This document shows positions 52,744 to 63,150 of a stretch of DNA of 64,000 nucleotides, piece by piece (the first letter of the stretch is position 1; every line of letters starts with the position of its first letter). Position numbers and translations under genes: made by a program. The stretch comes from Dictyophora rubrovolvata (lineage: Eukaryota; Basidiomycota; Agaricomycetes; Phallales; Phallaceae), in the NCBI GenBank assembly GCA_029959195.1, contig CP114120.1:620001-684000 (forward strand), written 5' to 3'. Below the pieces are notes generated by a model that worked only from the letters and a program-made list of their open reading frames with translations, was not told where the DNA came from and ran no database searches.

Positions 52744-53042
52744 TCGTCATAAATCTGGGAAAATAAAATTGTGTTTGGTTGTTTCTATTTCTGTACAAAA
52801 CGTAAATTCTGTTCCATCAAAGATATACATAAGTATTCTGATACTATTCTGTCTGGACCACTCAAGAACCACAATTGATAAATCCTCAGAGGATTACTTT
52901 TTCTTTCATTTTGATTGGAATGACAAATAGAAGATCATAAAACTTGAAGGAATGGGCTATCATAAAGAAGAAAATATCACAAAGTCGTCCAACGTGGGCC
53001 GTGCCCTCCACTTGTATTAATGCTCAAATATTTTGAGTGACG
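52744..53042. other. Short intergenic 3' region
   Basis: 3' UTR of the endoglucanase and AT-rich spacer before the tandem duplication. Nothing else seen. Confidence 0.5.
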
Positions 53043-53415
53043 TCGAAGACGGAACGACAGTACTAGTTTCTAATTTAGATTATACCACAAAATCAATCGC
53101 TGAGCAGGTACGGTGGAAACTAAACAAAATGTCTCCGTAACTCCTTAATGCTCAACACGAGGTTTCGAATTCAAGGGCTCACAGTATTTTTCTTCAGGTA
53201 TACCGAGATGTTTCATGCAGTGTCCGACCAGGCTGGCAGCCTCCACCGGTCAACTATGACCATATGCATGACCGTGTACCCTGTCTTCTCCGAGTCATTG
53301 CACGCACAACGTCGTGAACCCATCGTTGTTTTTCTTGATTTTGTAGACATAGATGAATACAGCGTTCAAGATACTCCGAGTCCCTTCAGGCTTGCATGCC
53401 TGAAAAGAACTTGAG

Positions 53416-53520
53416 GATCCGCGCCGCAATATTGAATATTCCGCATTGTATTCCGCATCGCAATGTTAAAACATTGTGCTTTATATTCCACACAGCAATA
53501 TTGAATATCATCCCATCTTT
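53416..53520 (+). promoter_or_regulatory. Repeated promoter modules of secreted-protein gene 1
   Basis: The words GCAATATTGAATAT and TATTCCRCA recur two to three times over about 100 bp (CCGCAATATTGAATATTCCG; GCATCGCAATGTTAAAACATT; ACACAGCAATATTGAATATC). Copy 2 has the same modules at about 55450-55545. They may be repeated regulator sites. Confidence 0.45.
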
Positions 53521-53576
53521 TGACCATTCCACACCGCACTCGGTCAAATTCACGCCGGAATTTCAGGGTCTTCGCC

Positions 53577-53584
53577 TATAAAAA
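53577..53584 (+). promoter_or_regulatory. TATA box of secreted-protein gene 1
   Basis: TATAAAAA lies about 40 bp before the ATG; the equivalent in copy 2 is at about 55604-55611. Confidence 0.6.
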
Positions 53585-53623
53585 TTGGAACATTGTCCAC
53601 ACTTCATCCTCGTTCGTTCGAAC

Positions 53624-54558
53624 ATGCACCCTCTCAGAGCATCTTTTGTACTCCTCGCAACGACTTTTGTCACTGCTGTTGTGGCAACTCCCATGAATGT
53701 TCAGATTCGGCGGGACAATCCTTTGGACATAATAACTGATGCGTTCAATGAAACAAATCAGGCTGTCGTAAGTCTCGCTTATACCTCTACTCTGTTTTCT
53801 ACACATGAACTTAATTCTTTTCCTCTCTAAGCAAACCCTCAACAGTGGGATTGATCAACTTTCTTCAGCCACTGATGAATCGGTAAAAGTAAGTCATTAA
53901 CAAAGTTAGGTTGTTATGTGCTGTCTAACAAAAATTATTGTGTTTCAGAATGTACTAGTTGAATTCTCAACCGTCATGTTCGACGTATATGGGGTAAGAA
54001 ACACCCTTCTATTCTCATCCAAAAAAATGTTTTTATGTAATTGAAACACATAGTTGTTTAGCCTCATGGCGGTAAGAGAACTTGTGTTTTAATAGGGAAA
54101 CGAAACTGAGAACAATATCAACAAAGTCACTTAATCCGAGTTTCGGCGAGGATGGTAGTCAAAGACTCCTCAATAGCAGTGCCTTACCGCTCTTTGACAG
54201 CCTTAACAAGACCGCCATCGATATAGCTCAACAGGCAAACGTTATCACAGCCAAGTTCACTCAGTTCGAAAACAGCAGCTTGAAGGCATTTCTCCGGAAA
54301 ATGAGGAGCTTCATTATTGTAAGATGGTTTAGCTTGCTAATAGTAATCCTTAATGATGATGATTTACAGTCGTTGAGTGGAACGACTGGGGGTATCATTA
54401 CTTCGGTATGTTTTTTATGAACGCTAGACACTCACATTCATGCCTCTTTCCCTCGAAAGGATGCGGCAGCACAGCTAGACTCTGTTGTCTTGAGTGTAAG
54501 CAATAACTTCAGAAACGTTACCGCGAGCATTTTCGGGCTGGGAGCTATAGAGGGATAG
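53624..54558 (+). CDS. Small secreted protein 1 (HsbA-like helical)
   Basis: Seven exons join in frame: 53624-53767, 53832-53888, 53949-53993, an 18-nt exon encoding LFSLMA, 54127-54318, 54370-54405 and 54460-54558, giving about 196 residues. Signal peptide MHPLRASFVLLATTFVTAVV, then a possible Kex2-type RR site (QIRRDNPLD). The mature part is predicted helical with repeated Asn/Ser/Ala-rich amphipathic segments (AFNETNQAVQTLNSGIDQLS; IDIAQQANVITAKF; AAAQLDSVV) and several N-glycosylation sequons. This resembles hydrophobic surface binding protein A (PF12296), but the match is by pattern only. No cysteines are visible in the mature part. Compare copy 2 at 55651. Confidence 0.72.
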
Positions 54559-55069
54559 AGCACGGATTATATCGTAGTGGAATTGAGAATATACCATAAT
54601 CGTCGGTATACATACTCGACTAGTTTTCTCCCCATATCACCTGTTAGTTTATTATAAATATTTATGGGTACATATCAACATTGGAATCACTCACTGAGTG
54701 ACAACTTCCACGTCAAATTCTGGCTTACTGACTCGAATACTATTGGGTTCTGGATCGACTTGTTGGGTAACACAAATAAAGTAAAACAGAGTTTCAAGGA
54801 AAACAATAATCACAAATATTTGAAATCCTTTAATGCTTCAACGATGGTCAAGGAACCGGTATTATTACCCAAGGTATTCTGTTTCGGATTTCGGACACGA
54901 TCGGACGAGCATTTTCAGTAAAATAAGAATTAGTGTATTGAAATGATGACGATTGTATTTAGCTCAACGAACCCGCATACATATGTCAGGGTACAAGCGT
55001 TAATTCTGGACCGGAATCAAGAGTGTACACTGGCAGGGACGATTGGACTAGACTTAAGACGGAACGACG
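54559..55069. other. Spacer between tandem units
   Basis: 3' UTR of gene 1 followed by noncoding sequence; an open frame at 54664-54921 shows no domain. Confidence 0.45.
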
Positions 55070-56780
55070 ATTTCTAATCTAGATGATATGTACCACGAAA
55101 TCAATCGCTGAGTGGGTACGGCGGAAACTAAACAAAAGGTCTTCATAACTCATCATTCTCAACATGAGGTTTCGAATTCGAGGGCTCACGGTATTTTTCA
55201 GGTATACCGAGATATCGATGCTCCATGGCATAGTGTCCGTCATCAACAATCCGGTCGACTATGACCATATGTACTGGAATACTGGATCATGTAATCCCTG
55301 TCTTTTCACTGCATAACATTGTGAACCAAAGTCATGATCATTTATTTTATAGACATACATGGGGGGATACAATGCTCAAGATACTCCAGGTCCCTTCAGG
55401 CTTGCCATGTATGCCTGTACAATGAATGAAAAAAACCTGGGCATTCCAGGCCGCAATATTGAACATTCTGCATTGTGTTCCGCATCGCAATATTAAAACA
55501 TTGTGCTTTATATTCCACACAGCAATATTGAATATCATCCCATCTTTTGACCATTCCACACCGCACTCGGTCAAATTCACGCCGGAATTTCAGGGTCTTC
55601 GCCTATAAAAATTGGAACATTGTCCACACTTCATCCTCGTTCGTTCGAACATGCACCCTCTCAGAGCATCTTTTGTACTCCTCGCAACGACTTTTGTCAC
55701 TGCTGTTGTGGCAACTCCCATGAATGTTCAGATTCGGCGGGACAATCCTTTGGACATAATAACTGATGCGTTCAATGAAACAAATCAGGCTGTCGTAAGT
55801 CTCGCTTATACCTCTACTCTGTTTTCTACACATGAACTAAATTCTTTTCTTCTCTAAGAAAATCCTCAACAGTGATATTGATCAACTTTCGTCAGGCACT
55901 GATGGATTGGTTAAAGTAAGCCATTTAACAAAGCTAGGTTGTTATGTGCTGTCTAAAAAAAATATTGTATTTCAGAAAGTACTAGTTGAATTCTCAACCG
56001 CCGTACTCGACGTGGATGGGGTAAGGAACACCCCTCTATTCTCATCCAAAAAAAATGTTTTTATGTAATTGAAACACATAGTTGTTTAACCTCATGGCGG
56101 TAAGAGAACTTGTGTTTTAATAGGGAAACGAAACTGAGAACAATATCAACAAAGTCACTTAATCCGAGTTTCGGCGAGGATGGTAGTCAAAGACTCCTCG
56201 ATAGCAGTGTCTTACCGCTCTTCGGCAGCTTTAACGAAACCATCATCGGTATAGCTCAACAAGCAAACGTTATTGAAGCCAGTTTCAGCCCTTTCGAAAA
56301 CAACACCTTGATGGCATTGCTCGAGGAGATGTTGGTCGACATGTCGACTGTTGTAAGATATTTTCGCTTGCTAATAGTAATCCTTAATGATGGTGATATA
56401 CAGGGACTTGCAGCTATCGTTAGAACTTGCATTGCTTCGGTATGTTTTTTATGAACGCTATTAGACACTCACATCCATGCCTCTTTCCCTCTAAAGGATG
56501 CGGCAGCACAGCTGGACTCTGTTGCCTCGAGTGTAAGCGATAACTTGAGAAACGTTACCGCGAGCATTTTCGGGTTGGGAGCTATAGAGGGATAGAGCAC
56601 GGATTATATCGTAGTGGAATTGAGAGTATACCATAATCGTCGGTATACATACTCGACTAGTTTTCTCCCCATATCACCTGTTAGTTTATTATAAATATTT
56701 ATGGGTACATATCAACATTGTGATTACTCACTAGAGTGGCAACTATTACGCCAAATCTGGCCTACTGACTCGAAACTTGC
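55070..56780 (+). repeat. Tandem duplication unit 2
   Basis: Second unit of the duplication described at 53043-54780, in direct orientation. After about 56770 the sequence leaves the duplication. Confidence 0.85.
55651..56595 (+). CDS. Small secreted protein 2, tandem paralog of 1
   Basis: Same seven-exon layout: 55651-55794, 55859-55915, 55976-56020, 56082-56099 (18 nt, LFNLMA), 56155-56352, 56404-56439, 56497-56595, about 198 residues. The 48 residues of exon 1 (signal peptide included) are identical to copy 1, exon 7 differs at only a few positions, but exon 5 after RLL and exon 6 are strongly changed (copy 1 SLSGTTGGIITS, copy 2 GLAAIVRTCIAS). The reading frame is open throughout, so both genes look functional. 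Function unknown; surface-binding or effector-like roles are possible. Confidence 0.72.
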
Positions 56781-57296
56781 ATTCCGGCTATCGTGGATCG
56801 ACTACAAGCGCTAGAAAGAAAGGCTAGACTTGCCCTCATCAACAACAGTCTAGACTCGGGAGTAGATGATATAACTTGAAATACCTCCCCAAGTAATGTC
56901 TTCCTGTTTCTCAGTGGACTGAGAGCGGCGAAGAAGCAAAGGCAGCGGGTAGAAGCGGTTGCCATGCGGCACAAGAATAATAATGAACAGATTTATGTCA
57001 GTCACCACCATAAGGCTTCCTGACTCCTGAGAACACAATCCTAATTAGATGAAGCAAGTCTTACAAAAAAGCGTTAAACAATTAAAAGATGTAAAGACTT
57101 ATTTTCATTTTGTGCTTACGAAATTATGAGTATTCCCCCAAGGTTTATAAACGGCGGCCAGATTAATAAACGTTGACTAGTCTTTGATTAACGTGAGACA
57201 TCAATTCAATACATTGTAGCTATGGTTAATATAGACACATAATTATACACATTACCCAACAATACAAACATGATAACAACGCCCCTCCCCAAAAAA
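56596..57296. other. Intergenic with an orphan coding-like peptide
   Basis: End of tandem unit 2, then a plus-strand stretch at about 56769-56878 that reads IVDRLQALERKARLALINNS followed by a stop. It looks like an amphipathic exon but has no visible continuation. The rest is AT-rich. Confidence 0.4.
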
Positions 57297-58631
57297 TTAA
57301 AGCAACATTGGCCAATTTATATGAGTAAGCTCCAACAATTCCCATTTCACTCTCCGCAACGAAGGCAACACACTCGTTTTCTCAGAAACAGAATTATAAA
57401 ACGTCTCCCGTCGTTCGTTCCACGTCCTTCTAAATCCAAGGTCCAAGGCGAGCTGAACTAGACATGACTGGCATTCCCCAGACCAGCCATAAAGCCGGAG
57501 AGTGTCATCTTTCTGCACTGGAGGAAGGTCGGTGACTAGGTGTAAATTCGGGGGGTCTTGAGGTTCGTAGCCTCGAAGAACTATACTAGGAGGATGTGGT
57601 TTAGAAGTGGAGTTGGTTGTGAGGTCCAGTTGGGGGTTTGACTCGTGTGATGGGTGGTATGTTCGAAACAAGTCTTCGTACCATGGTAAACCGACGCCAC
57701 ACGCGACCGAGAATTTGATCGTATGAAGATCTTTCAAAGGGAAAATATATTTAACGTAAGCGCTCTGTGTAAAAAAAAAACTTTGTTGAGTATTCAGTTT
57801 ACAACATAAGCAAGAAGCCGGAAGAAGAAGAAAAAAGGGTAACGAACAGGTAAACCTCTATACCCCGAGTTGTCATAAACAAGATCAATAGCCTTATACT
57901 TCCTCGGCGCCGATAAAAAATCCATAAAATCCGGATTTCCAATCGTATTACAAGCACCACACCAGATAAAAGGTTGTTTGAGCGTCAAAGACCTAAGATT
58001 AGGAAAAAACTCGCTGAGATGGCTCATCACCAATGGTTCCAGCCAAGTGATACCATGTATCACGAGATGAGTTATACGAGGTAACGGTTGTTTGTCATTG
58101 TCGTTGAGAGAACTTTGGGATGGTATAGCCTCCTGGAAGATTTGTTCGAGTTGAGGTGCCGCAATGTCACTATCGGCTCCAAAAGAGGTCATATGTGTCG
58201 GTGGAAAGTCTATCCGCAGGATGTGAAAACGGGTGAATTTGGATAAGAATCGTGCAGGAGTTTGATATCCTCGATTTGTGTAATGAATAATTCTAAAAAG
58301 CAAAGCAGATACATAAGGTCAAGTTTCAAAACTATTATAGAGCACACGAAGCATACCTTGCATATTTATACGCCAGAGGACAAGTCTCCCAATAACCATC
58401 TTTCCAAATGTCTCTGTCATCTATTTTTATTGTGTGGAACCACAAAGACAGTGCAATTATCCTGCTTTGTTTCGAAACCAACGTTAAACTCTCAATGTCT
58501 TGCCAACGAGGTTTGTCAAAGTCTTTTTCCATCGGCGAAAAATCAGATTCATAGTAAACGCGAGGAGTAGAAGGAAATAGACAAGAGTAAATTTCAAACA
58601 AAAGTTCTGTCGGTAAAATGGGTGGCATCAT
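57297..58631 (-). CDS. F-box-like protein 2
   Basis: Three exons on the minus strand. The start at 58631 gives MMPPILPTELLFEIYSCLF, an F-box-type first helix, followed by SLTLVSKQSRIIALSLWFHT. Exon 2 (about 58297 to 57865) starts IIHYTNRGYQTPARFLSKF and includes LEQIFQEAIP, ITHLVIHGITWLEPLVMSHL and FPNLRSLTLKQPFI, the loose leucine-repeat pattern of agaricomycete F-box proteins. Exon 3 (about 57770 to 57297) starts AYVKYIFPLKDLHTIKFSV and ends THINWPMLL. Likely an SCF substrate receptor; the partner is unknown. It is not closely similar to the F-box genes at 30 and 62 kb beyond the general layout. Confidence 0.65.
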
Positions 58632-58839
58632 TTGGTGGATGGAGATCGACAAAGCTCGCTCGGGATGAATAATGGATTACATCATCGGTCGCCGCCATCA
58701 CCAACAGCTTACTTCAATGAATGAAGAAGTAAACCAAATGCTTGTCTTTTCCTGGTCTTATTACAATATTTACATTCCCATCATTAGACATCAACGGGCT
58801 CCGACTCAGATTGGATTAAAATTCGCAGCCAAGATGGAT

Positions 58840-59187
58840 TTATCTTCATGATCACACGCAAAGCTGCAAAAGGCAGTGGCTTTCTGCGAAACATGCTAGA
58901 AAGTACGTTATTAAACTCTCCGAGATTTGTTTTTGACGGAAAAAGGTATTTTGTAGGTGGATTTGCTGAATCCTCGTCGAACACTTGTCAATTGGATCTG
59001 TGAATATTTGATGATTTTTATCTTTGGTGCGGTTCTCACTTCGGACTTTATTTATAGACGTGCTGCTGTAACGGAAAAAGTGATGGAATATCTGGTTTTC
59101 AAAGCACAATACGACAAAGCTACAACTAAAGAAGAAATTCCCGACTTTCAAGAGAGAATTGTGCCCGAGCTCGCGTTAGAGTTGTAA
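58840..59187 (+). CDS. Possible small membrane protein
   Basis: An exon from 58957 encodes VDLLNPRRTLVNWICEYLMI, then FIFGAVLTSDFIYRRAAVTE, KVMEYLVFKAQYDKATTKEE and a stop at 59187. It has one hydrophobic helix and a basic/acidic C terminus, like small mitochondrial inner-membrane proteins. The first exon is unclear: MITRKAAKGSGFLRNMLE (from 58848) lies just upstream, but the obvious donor gives the wrong phase. Alternatively translation starts at the Met in MIFIFGAVL (58 residues). I do not recognise the family. Confidence 0.35.
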
Positions 59188-59569
59188 GAGCACATCCTTC
59201 CTGATACACGTCCTGGGAGCTCAACTCTAAAAAAAAACAATTATCACAGATTAATGGCAGCAGATTATTTAGAAGGTGCGTCAGAATCCCCTCGCTATAT
59301 CTCATTTTTAAATTTCTCTCACAGCTTGATTTCATCCAAACAATACATAAAAAACACTGTACTTGTATTCTCATTCGCATCTATGAAAACATCCTCCCCA
59401 AGAAACCCTAGGACTACATCATTCTGAACTGTTCCTCGCCAGCCCATTACACAAGATACACGGTCAACGAATAAAAAAAGAAAAGGAAGGAAAAGAGAGG
59501 AAAAAAGAAAAATAATCATAATCGCAAACACAAGCGAATGCGGGAGCGTAAAAAAACATCATTCTTCAC
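59188..59569. other. Intergenic between the small membrane protein and ase1
   Basis: 3' ends converge here. A-rich stretches (59228-59240, 59470-59520) only; no gene seen. Confidence 0.5.
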
Positions 59570-62234
59570 TCAATACCCAACTTCTTCCTTAACCCGCCCC
59601 ATCATATGGGCCCAAGGTCTCCCATTCCCTATAGCATGTGATAACAAGAATGACGACGATGAAGACGACGCTGACGATGTGCTTTCACGACCAGAATCGT
59701 CAGCACTAGGTCGAGGTCTGAAACTCTCTCGAGCTCTTCCTCCCACCCGCTTATTGAACAGAGACGTGCTATTATTACTGACAGAGACAGTGCTAACAAC
59801 CGACGCATTCGAAGGAACACGAGGTATACCGGCGGTAGTCGAAGACGACGATACAACACGCTGTCCATGCCCGGGCCCATGTCTTGGATTAGACACCGGT
59901 CTTGGCAAGCTTGACAATCCAGCATTCGCGTTCTTTCCCGATTTAAGCCCATACGATGATGATGATGATGATACTGGCGGTTTGATAGGAGTGTTTTGAT
60001 TAGAATTCCCAAGACGTGGTCGTTTGTTCGCTGTCGATCCATGACCGGTAGCTGCGGGTGTTGTACGCTCTCCAGTTACTGACCCGGTGGGTTGTGGTGT
60101 AGTCCCGCGTGGGGGTACAGATCCCGGGCGATTCCTCTAATCAAACCGTCATGAACCTTTGAATAGAGTAAACATACTCGCATACCTTACGATTCTCCTT
60201 GTCTGCCTCGTCTACCATCGCCTCTGTTAGAGATTCTAACATGCTTTCTCCATTCGCAAGGAAAGGTCTTTCATATTCACTCTCCCAAGCTATAATCGCT
60301 GTTAACAGCTCTTGCTCCAACTACCAAGCAAAAATGTATTAATGTCAGTGATCACCACATTATCATTATCTTGAACTTACACGCGGTTTCTCTCTAGCGA
60401 CCCTCTTGCGCATCTTCTCTTCTCGAAGTAATCGTCCTGGATCACGCGGACCGCGGCCTAGCAGTCGGGATTGATCTGCAGCAGAAGCCTAGTATGTTGT
60501 ATTTCAATGGACAATATATATATAGTATATCGCAAGTGAACACGAACAACGAGTTCTTTTTCCTCTCCGCAAATCTCGGAGTACCTTTTCAGAGCAGCAA
60601 GAACGGGTGCTTTGATTCTTCGTTCCTCCTTTAATTTCTCAACCTCCTGTTCATGCAAAGCCGAAAGTTCTTCAGTAAATTCATCTATAAAGAAAAATAT
60701 TTGAGTAGAACATGAGAAAAAGGGAGGGCAAAACTACCATCTGCCAATGGCGCAAACGCTCCGCGTTCTTCTTCACCTACCATCAACTCATCCCACAACC
60801 GTTGAATTTCCGCTCGGGCATTCGCAATAACAGCGATTATCTTCACACGCTTCAGCTCGACCATTCGTTCGTATTCATTTTCATACTACATAAACGGGAC
60901 GGGGCTTACTCAGTAACGTGTCTCTTTCTTCGCATGAAAAAAGCAACTTTCTTACCGCTTGAACGCTGGCCTCAGTCGAACCACGATGGGCATCGGCAAA
61001 TGCTTGCATATCAGCTAGGGTAAAGTCTAAACGAGCCCATAGTTTCTCCAGCTCGGCATAAAGCATCTGTATGTGGGCTTCGCGTTGTCTTTTCAGTTCT
61101 ATCAGCTATGAATCGCATCAGACGAAATAATCCTGTTGTCTCCAAAAAAAAAAACACGAATAACTCACGTCATCCTTTAGCCCTTCTGCCCACTTTATCA
61201 ATCCAACAGTTGGTTCTACATTTTCCACACCAAACATTTCATTTCCTGGACCGTCCAAATCCATTGATTCGTCCAGGGCTTCTTCAAGTCTTGATACGAA
61301 CCGTCCAAATATAGCACTGTAAGAACGTAGGTCGTCTTCCGAAAGTTTGCTTGAAGTGGATGAGGGCCCAAACGAAGAGCGAATGGACGATATGAAAGGG
61401 TCTGAGGTAGATGAGGGCGTTGACAATCCCGAGAGGGACCTGGGGAATGCGACAATTTCGGTTTCTGCAGGAAGTGGAAGAGCGAGCTCCTCGTGAAGCA
61501 CGCCAATGTCCAGGAATGTTTGAGATAAGTGGATTCGACGTTTCGTCTAATGTTGACGTTTAAATTCGAGAGCGAGGGTTCATGCGAATGAAGATGCTTA
61601 CGATTTCGCCCTTTGCGCGAACAATTTCTTTTTCCAACTTGCTAAGGCGTTCTGGGGTAACATCTTTCAGTGCTAGAGGATCTTCTTCTTCTGTTCCTGG
61701 TGCGGGCATCATGTTCAATGCTTCCGGAGGAAAGAAATCATTGCCCAAGACGTGTACGAAGGGCCCAATTTTGGTTATCAGACCCACGCCTTGCTCGTAT
61801 TTCGTTTGATAGAGCAGCTGAAGCTTTTCCTGATAGACATTCAAATAATCACAACGTTTAGGAAGTGCCTAGAATAAACATAAGCAGTGAAGCAACCCTC
61901 ATCAAGAAACAGCACGATTTTGACGTACTTGTTGTTTCCTCAGCTCGCCAACAGTGTTCGCAAGAGTCTTTGCATGCGATCCAAGAGCTTTAGTAAACCT
62001 GATACACACGCTCTCAATTTCTTCGCATTTATTCATCCATTCATCAACTTCTATTCGCCTTTCTTCGATCTTTTTATCTACACAGTCAATCAATGCGCTG
62101 TGAAGTTCGGCGAGCTCGTCCGTAAGGGCGCTTGGGGGAAGACCGAGCTGGGCATGTAGAGCGGGAATGAGCGGGATTTGTGATGTTAGATATGTTTGAA
62201 GTGAGGTAACGAGAGATTCTACGGTGGTCGCCAT
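59570..62234 (-). CDS. ase1: Anaphase spindle midzone microtubule bundler, MAP65/Ase1/PRC1 family
   Basis: Homodimeric protein that cross-links antiparallel microtubules in the spindle midzone. The start MATTVESLVTSLQTYLTSQ (62234) opens an N-terminal coiled-coil/dimerisation region (IEERRIEVDEWMNKCEEIES; LPKRCDYLNVYQEKLQLL; TPERLSKLEKEIVRAKGEI). The spectrin-like microtubule-binding part follows, with family hallmarks LEKLWARLDF, IQRLWDELMVGEEERGAF, LHEQEVEKLKEE and the signature SRLLGRGPRDPGRLLREE-KMRKRV. The C-terminal tail of about 200 residues is disordered, rich in Ser, Pro and basic residues, with a poly-Ser run from a GAT/TCA-type repeat (about 59954-59972). About nine exons with introns of about 50-60 nt. 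The tail is the likely site of CDK/Aurora regulation in this family; candidate SP/TP sites are present (TTPQP, NTPIKPP). Confidence 0.9.
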
Positions 62235-62418
62235 TGATGAAGACGAAGCAAAACTTTGATGCGGGCGGCGCGATGGACCAGCACGCGTAAGGTATGAGAT
62301 CACGTGGGTTGTTCTGGCGCGTCTGACGTCACGTAATCTTGCTTGCTAATTACTGCCGAGGGTCCACACGTTCGGTAAAACGACAACATTGTACTTACAA
62401 TGCACAATTGCTCTATAT
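62235..62418. promoter_or_regulatory. Divergent promoter ase1 / truncated F-box gene
   Basis: About 185 bp between divergent starts. Contains TGACGTCA-type sequence (GTCTGACGTCACGTAAT at about 62320-62336), a CRE/ATF-like palindrome TGACGTCA that could serve ase1. Confidence 0.45.
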
Positions 62419-62844
62419 ATGTATTTAATATTTAGAAAAAATTCAGAAAATGAACTTCTTACCTCTGGAGAGTCGGGACTGGCGCGTAACGTGTACCGTG
62501 ACGTAGGCGCTATCGGTTTTTTTCAACTACGTCAAAGTCATAGGAAATCCCTTCCTGGCCTTCCGGCTGACGTTTGGCTGCATATTATTAAACATCTCGA
62601 TCCATACGACTACGGGGCTGAATGCGACACGATATCCTTGGCCTCGACTAACAAGTTTCTTCGCGGTATCGCCTTACCAGTTCTATACAACACATTAAAT
62701 CTGGGTGTCCCCGACATTTCGGAAGACGAAGCTCGTGTGTATGTGAAGAAAGTCATACAACGCGTTCAAGACATTAACTCGTCGCCTCCCATACTCAATG
62801 CTATCTGCCGATTGGGTCTGAGTCGTCCATCCGTGTTTACATAA
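62419..62844 (+). pseudogene. Truncated F-box protein, paralog of the 30-kb gene
   Basis: Carries LPGLPADVWLHIIKHLDPYD, SLASTNKFLRGIALPVLYNT and VIQRVQDINSSPPILNAICR, which align with LPNLPAEVWLYIFQLV, SSVNRFLRDLALPVLF and VQRIRYINSSSDVLNVVRR of the F-box gene at 30 kb. The frame ends SRPSVFT-stop inside the left arm of the inverted-repeat element at 62828-63032, and no downstream F-box/LRR body follows. The start is uncertain (in-frame ATG at 62419). Most likely cut short by insertion of that element. Confidence 0.6.
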
Positions 62845-63032
62845 GGCAGCCCTCATACTCTGATGGTCCGTGCTTGAGATAACGATCCCAAAATTGGATA
62901 AACTCGGAAGTAAAAAAGCCCTCCGTTTTCCAAAACCAACTCTTGCGGAAAACTTGAAAAGGGAAGGCACGTTGAAGTATCAGATCTATGGACAGCCGAA
63001 TATATGAGGGCTGCCTTATGTAAACACGGATG
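62828..63032. mobile_element. 205-bp MITE-like element with 30-bp perfect terminal inverted repeats
   Basis: The left arm begins CATCCGTGTTTACATAAGGC and continues to CCCTCATA. The right arm is its exact reverse complement over 30 bp, ending at 63032. The interior (about 145 bp) has no coding potential. I could not find a convincing target-site duplication next to the arms, so the family is unassigned. Perfect arms suggest a recent insertion or a hairpin under conversion. Confidence 0.7.
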
Positions 63033-63150
63033 ACGTAATAACGACAACTTGCTTTCTTTGTCGGTCTTTTGCTGATTGACTGACCCACGAGGCCATAAAA
63101 GACGTGCCAGACTGACTTCGCTTCTTGTAAGTGAACTACAGTCATCTCTT

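Larger units (their letters stand above)
53043..54780 (+). repeat. Tandem duplication unit 1 (about 2.03 kb offset)
   Basis: Matches 55070-56780 at an offset of 2,027 bp in the gene starts. The match begins around GACGGAACGAC / AATCAATCGCTGAG and ends near TATCAACATTG...TGACTCGAA. Identity is uneven: about 320 bp around the promoter and exon 1 appear identical or nearly so, other parts are more diverged. Each unit has one small secreted protein gene. Confidence 0.85.
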
